This document shows positions 58,097 to 64,000 of a DNA stretch of 64,000 bases, in pieces. This DNA comes from Selaginella moellendorffii. Its lineage: Eukaryota > Streptophyta > Lycopodiopsida > Selaginellales > Selaginellaceae. Every line of letters begins with the position of its first letter. The stretch's first letter is position 1. The notes beneath the pieces were generated by a model that searched no databases, was not told where the DNA came from, and saw only the letters and a program-made list of their open reading frames with translations. A program made the position numbers and the translations under genes. The stretch is from NCBI RefSeq assembly GCF_000143415.4, contig NW_003314272.1, positions 1,893,146 to 1,957,145 on the forward strand, in the 5' to 3' direction.

Positions 58097-58684
58097 TTAG
58101 CATTGTCCCGGCGGGATCAAGGGCACCAGCAAATCGCCCACGAAAGTACACCTCCGCTGCTGCCCCTCGAGCAGCGTCGCGCCGATTTTGGCGAGCTTGT
58201 CCGCCACCTCGTTGCCCAAAACCTTGTCGTGCCCTTTCACCTTGCAGAAGTGGACGTTGCAGCGCAGCATGCCCGCAAACAAGACAATGCTCTCCATGGT
58301 GCTCACGTCCGAGTGCCTGGACAGGTACGTCGAGTTCTCCATGTACATCTCCAGCAGCGTCAGCGAATCGTAGCTGTCCGTGTACACAAACACCTCATGG
58401 TGGCGTACCCCGCCACCTTTCTCCTGCAGCATGATCGCCATCTGCAGCGACTCAAGCAGCCCTAACAGCTCAAAGGTGATGGCGGAGCAGCGCTTTAGGT
58501 CCTGCTGGGGTCGCCGCCCGTGTGCCTGGTACACACCTTGGCTCGGGATGTAAACGCCATAGCCACCGTGCTGCTGATTCCCGGGCCCGTCACACTTGTA
58601 AGATCCATCGGAGAAAATGGCCAGCCCGCCGTTGCGCATGATCATGGCATCGCTGTGATCGTTCTTGTGGATCAGGAGTGCCAT
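58097..58684 (-). CDS. Stand-alone RNase H1-type protein
   Basis: One exon of 195 codons starting at 58684 ('MALLIHKNDHSDAMIM'). The fold is RNase H type 1: 'IFSDGSYKCDGPG' (first catalytic Asp), 'ITFELLGLLESLQMAI' (catalytic Glu), 'VFVYTDSYDSLTLL' (second Asp), 'FCKVKGHDKVLGNEVADKLA' (His loop and last Asp). The four acidic residues are in place, so activity is likely. There is no reverse transcriptase, hybrid-binding domain or targeting peptide. Similar domains occur at the ends of plant non-LTR elements, so a domesticated retroelement origin is possible. It shares a 74-bp divergent promoter with the PPR gene at 58759. Confidence 0.87.
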   Translation of the reverse strand: MALLIHKNDHSDAMIMRNGGLAIFSDGSYKCDGPGNQQHGGYGVYIPSQGVYQAHGRRPQQDLKRCSAITFELLGLLESLQMAIMLQEKGGGVRHHEVFVYTDSYDSLTLLEMYMENSTYLSRHSDVSTMESIVLFAGMLRCNVHFCKVKGHDKVLGNEVADKLAKIGATLLEGQQRRCTFVGDLLVPLIPPGQC

Positions 58685-58758
58685 CGTGAAACCCTAGACT
58701 CAATCGGCAACGTTCCAACTTATATAGGATCTTGGAAAAGGAAAAAGGATCCATATAG
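58685..58758. promoter_or_regulatory. Very short divergent promoter, RNase H/PPR
   Basis: Only 74 bp separate the two start codons. It contains AAACCCTAG at about 58689, 'tatatagg' at about 58721 (TATA-like for the plus strand) and 'catatag' just before the PPR start. Both 5' leaders must be very short, or transcription starts inside the opposite gene. Confidence 0.6.
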
Positions 58759-60216
58759 ATGCCTAATTTTGATTCCTTGGTATCTCGCCTGAGATCCTGC
58801 AAGAGCCTGGTGGAAGCCGCGGAGATCCACTCGGGGATCGCGCCGGAGAGGGCGAGCTTGTACGTCGCCAACTTGGTGGTGGAGATGTATGGACGCTGCG
58901 GCTGCGTGGAGGCCGCCCGGGCGGTGTTTGAGTCCATGCAGGGCAAGCGCAACGCCTTCTCGTGGAATCTCATGATCCAGGCGTATGCCCGCAATGGGCA
59001 TGTTGACGAGGCCAGGGCATTCTTCGACGCAATCCCGGATGGCGAGCGGGATGTTGTCGCCTGGAACACGGTGATCGCCCTATACGCACGGAGCGATCTT
59101 CCGGTAAATGCCAAGTTGCTGTTCGATCGGATGGAGTTTCGTGATCTTGTCTCGTGGACTTCTGTCGTGGTGGCGTTTGCCAGAACTGGGGATCTGGAGC
59201 AGGCGAGGGCTTTGTTCGACCTCATGCCTGAGTGGAATCAAGTGTCGTGGACGGCATTGATCTTAGCTTACGGACAAGCAGGAAAAATGCAGCTGGGGAA
59301 AGATCTGTATGATTCCATGCCGTGGCAAGATTCCGTGACTTGGACGACAATGCTTCAAGTTTATGCCCAATGTGGGCATCTGGAGGAAGCTCGGCTTATG
59401 TTTGAGGCGCATCCAAATCGGAGTGTCGTGTCGTGGACGGTTTTACTGGCGTCGTATGCGCAGGCCTTGTGGATCGACGAGGCCGCAGAATTGTTTCTTA
59501 AAATGCCGCACAAGGACGTGGTTGCATGGAACGTATTCATTGCCGGACTTACCCACAATGGGGAGTTTCTGGCAGCGAAACGAGCCTTCGATCAAATGCC
59601 GCGAAGAAGTGTCGTCTCGTGGAATCTGATCGTATCCTTGTACGCGAGGGAGCTACTGATCGAAGAGGCGAGGTTTCTCTTTGAATCCATGCCCGAGAAG
59701 ACGGAGGTTTCATGGGGCACGATCATCGCGGCATATGCCCGGACTGGGCATCTGCGCCAGGCGAGGCGCCTCTTCGATGCGATGCCACGCCCGGATCTCG
59801 AGTCGTGGAACGCGATTCTTGCGGCCTCGGCACGCTCCGGCGAGTCCCTCGCCCTGCTGCGGCTGATGTGCGTCGAGGGCATCGCCCCCAACGCGATCTC
59901 GCTGCTGGGCGTGATGAACTCGTGCAGCCATCTGGGCCTCGTGGACGAGGGCGTGAGGATTTTCGCGTCGTTGCAATGGGACCTCGCGATCGCGCCGATG
60001 AAGGAGCACTACTGCTGCGTGATCGATCTTCTCGGGAGGTCGGGGGATGTGGAGGCCGCGGGGGAGCTGAGCGGTGCCATGCCCAGCGGTGGCGATGTGG
60101 TGGCGTGGATCACGGTGCTGGCTTCGCGCAGCGTCCAGCGCGGTGACCACGAGAGGATCGAATGCGCCGCGCTCATGGAACAAGCGAGGAGTTTAAATGG
60201 TTCAAGCAGGAAGTAG
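58759..60216 (+). CDS. PPR protein, PLS style, 485 codons
   Basis: One exon starting at 58759 ('MPNFDSLVSRLRSCKSLVEA'). About twelve motifs ('FDLMPEWNQVSWTALILAYG', 'LFDAMPRPDLESWNAILAAS'), then an E-like stretch ('MKEHYCCVIDLLGRSGDVEA') cut short at 'RSLNGSSRK'. No DYW domain and no evident transit peptide. The stop codon at 60214 lies inside the possible start region of the TruA gene: the ATG at 60197 is within this coding sequence and the next in-frame ATG is at 60230. Confidence 0.93.
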   Translation: MPNFDSLVSRLRSCKSLVEAAEIHSGIAPERASLYVANLVVEMYGRCGCVEAARAVFESMQGKRNAFSWNLMIQAYARNGHVDEARAFFDAIPDGERDVVAWNTVIALYARSDLPVNAKLLFDRMEFRDLVSWTSVVVAFARTGDLEQARALFDLMPEWNQVSWTALILAYGQAGKMQLGKDLYDSMPWQDSVTWTTMLQVYAQCGHLEEARLMFEAHPNRSVVSWTVLLASYAQALWIDEAAELFLKMPHKDVVAWNVFIAGLTHNGEFLAAKRAFDQMPRRSVVSWNLIVSLYARELLIEEARFLFESMPEKTEVSWGTIIAAYARTGHLRQARRLFDAMPRPDLESWNAILAASARSGESLALLRLMCVEGIAPNAISLLGVMNSCSHLGLVDEGVRIFASLQWDLAIAPMKEHYCCVIDLLGRSGDVEAAGELSGAMPSGGDVVAWITVLASRSVQRGDHERIECAALMEQARSLNGSSRK

Positions 60217-60229
60217 GGTGTTTTATAGC

Positions 60230-61781
60230 ATGACAAAGAGAGGTTTTAGCGAGGAAGAAGAGGAAGAACGTCTCAAGCTCCCAAAGCTGGCTATGGATGT
60301 TCCGGGCATCCAGCGCTACTTGGTGGGCATTGAGTACATTGGCACTCGCTTCTCCGGATGGCAAAGGCAAGGAGGAGTCCGCACAGTGCAGGGAACGCTC
60401 GAGGTAAGAAGACATGAAAGCGAAAACAAAATGAAGCTTTGTCTATGCTGTGGTGCCAGGATGCGTTTTCTAGCTTCATGGGTCAATCGGTGTCGACCAC
60501 TGGTTCCAGCAGAACTGTAATTCGTTTGCTTCTTTTCTTTGTCGCTTTCTCATATTGGTGTTCCAGGATGCTGGAGTTCATGCTCTTCGGAATGTCTTCC
60601 ATGTTGATCTTGCTCGAACCAGCAAAAGAAAGCCTGGTGAATTGGTGAGTTGCGTTTCTCTCCATCTTTGGAGATTGTAGTTTACTCTCGCTTGTTTGCA
60701 GCTGGCTCCTCATCCTCCCGACGTGATTGTTCGGGCCGTGAACCATTTCTTACAGGTTTTTCTCTTTTGGATTGGCTTGCTTATTCTATTCAAGCTCGAT
60801 GGCAGAGGGAGTCAGCTGATGTTCAGGTGGTGGATGCTAGATTTGTGCCTCCGGACTTTCACGCTCGATTCCGCGCGAAAGAACGCACGTAAGTTGTATC
60901 ATCGTACATATACTAGAACGCTTTCTGTAGCCGCATCGATTTTGTAGGTACTACTATCGAATCCTCGCCGGAAGCTGTCGGGCTTCTCTGTTCGAAAGAG
61001 ACCGTGCCTGGCATGTCGAGGAACCTTTGAACCTCATAGCAATGCAGGTGAAAGCATTGCTTCTATGCTTTTCTCTGTCCTTTTTTCTACTTATATGTGG
61101 CTTGTTCTAGAGTGCCTGTCAAGTTCTTTTGGGAACGCACGATTTTAGTTCCTTCAGAGCGTCTGGTTGCCAAGTATTCGATCCATAGTTTTTCTTTTCC
61201 TTTTACTGTCTCACTCAAAATTGTTGCACAGGCAGCGTCTCCGATCAAAACTTTGGAGGAGCTCTCAATCCGCGAGACAGTCAGCTGGCCGCATTTTCTA
61301 ACTGGATGCTCCTCAAACGCTCAAAGCTCCAATCCAGATCTGAAGTCATACGTGGTGACAGCTCGAGCACAGTCGTTTCTATACCACCAGGTATAGAAAC
61401 TTACACTGTATTTTACGTATTTCTGCATTACTAACGCCGAGAGAAAACAAAGGTGCGATTGATGGTAGGCACTCTCAAAGGTGTTGGAGCTGGAAAACGC
61501 ACCGTTGAGGATGGTGAGTGGAACTTCCAGAGATCTTAGATACTAACAATGGCCGACGGCCGTGATTGCAGTTCGTAAGATTCTGGAAGGACGTTCAATC
61601 TCGCTCGCACTTCCTATGGCTCCAGCGTCGGGCCTCTTCCTTGCCGATGTGAAGTATGACATGGAGGACACGGCGGTAAGCGGTCCAGTATTCTTCTTTA
61701 TAATGTGACTGTGGGGGCTGCATTTGCATCTTTCAGGGTCCGAGGACTCTCAGCGGCTGCGGTTCTCCCACAGTTTCATGA
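60230..61781 (+). CDS. tRNA pseudouridine synthase, TruA family
   Basis: It converts uridines to pseudouridine, typically in the tRNA anticodon arm. The start chosen is 60230 ('MTKRGFSEEEEEERLKLPKL'), the first ATG after the upstream PPR stop; an in-frame ATG at 60197 overlaps that PPR gene. About nine exons give 'YLVGIEYIGTRFSGWQRQGG', 'GSSRTDAGVHALRNVFHVDL' with the catalytic Asp, 'PPDFHARFRAKERTYYYRIL', 'CQVLLGTHDFSSFRASGCQ', 'ARAQSFLYHQVRLMVGTL' and 'LALPMAPASGLFLADVKY'. All TruA motifs are present. No clear organellar presequence. The end, 'GPRTLSGCGSPTVS', is lineage-specific. Confidence 0.92.
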
Positions 61782-62779
61782 TGAGATTCTCGTTCGAGAC
61801 GAAGTGGGAAGGCATGAGTTGTAGCATCCATCCGCCATTTTGCGAACCTTTGCACCATGAGTTCATCACCTTTCAAATCGAGCTTTTTAGAAAAGAAAGC
61901 GTATTGACTGAGCTGGTGTTACTGGTGAGCGTGGGAATCTGCGGCCTTAATGGACGAGAGGAGTACAGAGAAGCAAGAAAACAAAACAAAACGGGAGCGG
62001 CCCATGTCCGCAAAGAAACAGATAGTTTGGAAGCACAGGGATTACATGGATCACATGGCTCCGGGGAAATTATTGGAGAAGCATACAAACACCTTCTATC
62101 CAGCTCCATTGAACTTTGACAGCATCACAAGAAAACAAACCCGAGGTACAACTTTCGCAAGTTCGCCCTCCACCCATAATCCTTAGAGAAGACTCGAGAA
62201 AGGATCTTACCCGTGACGAGCTTACCAGTCACAAGTGATCAGCCGGGTACTTTGTTTTTCTTTTGCCTTCTCCTCATCTTGTCCTTTTTTTCTTTTTTCT
62301 CTCCGAAGATCGAACTACGCAAAGCTGAGGTGCGAGATTCCGATGCGGTTCAATCACTTGGCTTGCATTATCACTGGCAAAGGCCGAGGAACAATCTTTT
62401 AAAGAGAGGTAGGCGGCGTCCTCTATTTGGTTTTCTCTCAACTTTGCGTGCGCTGGTGGTGGTAACACCTTGGACCAACACAGTGCAAACAATCACCAAG
62501 GCTTGGTTTTTGTGGAAGAATGTGCGCTCGTGGCGGTGAAAATTCTTCATGTGAGCGATATTTCAATGCCACTCTTCTCCCTTCTATTGGAGTCGCGAGG
62601 CCTGCATGACTTTCCGGCACGTATAAATATGTGGCCTCCAACACACTGGAGCTTGTGCTCCAGGCATTTTCCTTCTCTCTGTCCCTCCATCACCACGTCT
62701 GGATATGTTTGCTGATTTTCCTTGCTCCACTGACAAAGATCACACCTTGGGAAGTTCGTTCTTCTGTTTTTCCAGAGGC
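61782..62779. other. Spacer and probable leader of the permease gene
   Basis: About 1 kb between TruA and the permease start. Open frames here (for example 61724-62119) are short and unlike any family I know. GT/AG signals near 62770 ('tttttccag') suggest a leader intron ahead of the permease start. Confidence 0.45.
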
Positions 62780-64000
62780 ATGAAAGAAGCCGATGAGTCT
62801 GCTCTGGCAAATGGCAATGCCAAGCATATGGACGACGCGATCCCGGCAGTCTTGCTCCGGACAAGCAGCAGAGATGACGACGATGATCAATGGAAAAGAA
62901 CTGGTTAGCTTGTTCCATAGCTTCTAAAACTTACGATTTCTTTTTCCTGTTTCGTTGTCCCTCAGGAACTGTGTGGACTGCCTCGGCTCATGTGATCACA
63001 GCAGTGATCGGCTCTGGAGTTTTGTCACTGGCGTGGAGCATGGCTCAGCTTGGCTGGGCAGTCGGACCCCCCGTCCTGCTCGCATTTGCATTTGTCACGT
63101 ATTACACCTCCATCCTCCTCGCGGATTGCTATCGCAGCCCCGATCCAGTCACAGGGAAGCGGAATCACACGTACCAAGATGCGGTGGCAGTCACTCTAGG
63201 TGAATCTCTCTTTTTTCCTTTACGTTGTTGCTAGAGCACTCGAGTTCTTCAACTGAGCGTGATTTATCTTGTCCAGGGGGTGCAAAGGTTTGGATTTGCG
63301 GCATTGTCCAGTACACCAACTTGGTTGGAACAGCAATCGGCTACACAATCACTGCGTCGATTAGCATGGTGTAAGTTCTTGTCGAAAGCTAAAAACTATG
63401 ATTTCTAAGTTCTTTTGGTTCTCTGTTCTTGCAGGGCGATAAGTCGATCAGATTGCTTCCATCGCCAAGGACACGATGGTCCGTGCTACGCCTCGGATTA
63501 CCCGTACATGGTGGTGTTTGGAGCGGTGCAGATTTTGCTGTCACAAATCCCGGATTTTGATCGAATATGGTGGCTGTCCATCGCCGCAGCTATCATGTCC
63601 TTCGCCTACTCCTTCATTGGGCTTGGCCTCGGGATGGCGCGAACTTTCGGTAACCAATACATACATGTGTAAAGGCTTTCTCGCTCTCTTTTCCAGCTTA
63701 TGTGCTCACGCGAGAGAGGTGTTTTTTTGCAGAGCCGGGGCACTCATACGGAACAGCCACCGGAGTCCGCATTGGAATGGGAGGACTTTCGCAAACGCGA
63801 AAGATCTGGCAAGTCTTCCAGTCGCTGGGAAATGTCGCGTTTGCATACTCTTTTTCCATGATCCTCATCGAAATACAGGTAGAAAGTCACGCTTTTTACT
63901 GAAAAAAAAAAATGCTTTTTTCTCCTTGTGTGTGTGTGTGTAGGATACGTTAAAATCTCCACCACCTGAGAACAAGACCATGAAGAAGGCGACGCTGGTG
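62780..64000 (+). CDS. Amino-acid permease (AAP family), 5' part
   Basis: The gene runs off the right edge. The likely start is the ATG at 62780 ('MKEADESALANGNAKHMDD'); an in-frame ATG at 62705 would add 25 residues. An acidic N-terminus leads to the first transmembrane helices: 'GTVWTASAHVITAVIGSGVL', 'SLAWSMAQLGWAVGPPVLL', 'RNHTYQDAVAVTLGGAKVWI', 'VQYTNLVGTAIGYTITASIS', 'AISRSDCFHRQGHDGPC', 'YMVVFGAVQILLSQIPDFD', 'WWLSIAAAIMSFAYSFIGLG' and 'QSLGNVAFAYSFSMILIEIQ'. This is the AAP branch of the AAAP superfamily, plasma-membrane proton/amino-acid symporters. About the first 270 residues are visible; motifs are intact. Confidence 0.93.

Noticed and set aside
61724-62119. Plus-strand frame after TruA
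   Set aside because: Overlaps the TruA last exon in another frame and lacks any recognisable motif.
1-64000. CRISPR arrays, bacterial operons or phage elements
   Set aside because: No regularly spaced repeats of the right size; genes are spliced eukaryotic genes throughout.

Overview
This window looks like nuclear DNA of a vascular plant, most probably a lycophyte close to Selaginella moellendorffii. It carries plant-specific families (COP1, NPH3, glutamine dumper, AAP permease, IDM1-like PHD/GNAT, kinesin-10, ABCG half-transporter). Genes are tightly packed, introns are very short (mostly about 45-70 nt), and five intronless PPR genes lie in 64 kb. The species call is inference from gene style and was not tested by alignment.

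Layout. 1-4480 is AT-rich and holds decayed Ty3/gypsy fragments in both orientations. 4490-5250 is a broken copy of the seryl-tRNA synthetase gene. 5374-7630 holds a nucleoredoxin-like gene, interrupted by a 282-base N gap, and VPS37. 7631-9622 is gene-poor, with a PPR relic and a (TA)n tract. 9623-12419 is a divergent pair: cytosolic SerRS (-) and an L25-family ribosomal protein (+), the latter followed by its own decayed 3' copy. 13068-22069 carries a glutamine-dumper gene, a CBM20 starch-binding protein, kinesin-10, a PPR gene and a cytochrome P450. 22215-28837 has a long coiled-coil gene of unknown function, a pseudogene of RNase HII, and RNase HII itself. 30065-38843 has the IDM1-like chromatin gene, an ABCG transporter and a TIGR01589-type gene. 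40404-50338 is a run of minus-strand genes: COP1, NPH3, a Cys-rich XLG-like zinc module protein, a type I DnaJ and a multi-pass membrane protein. 50543-60216 is RNA-centred: two tandem P-class PPRs, tRNA-Ser(AGA), a MIP1 leucine-zipper protein, a PPR gene, a stand-alone RNase H and another PPR. 60230-61781 is a TruA-type pseudouridine synthase, and 62780 to the right edge is the 5' part of an amino-acid permease.

No operon-like system is expected in such a genome, and I found no convincing new multi-gene machine. The clearest unusual patterns are these: three housekeeping genes (SerRS, L25, RNase HII) each have a decayed, same-orientation partial copy just beyond their 3' side; the nucleoredoxin has lost its WCxxC motifs; genes overlap or nearly touch (PPR/TruA, PPR/MIP1-zipper antisense, 74 bp between the RNase H and PPR start codons); telo-box motifs recur just upstream of many start codons; and a large coiled-coil gene with six 14-residue repeats is unassigned. 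Exon boundaries were placed by eye from frame and GT/AG signals, so individual junctions may be off while gene identities are firmer.
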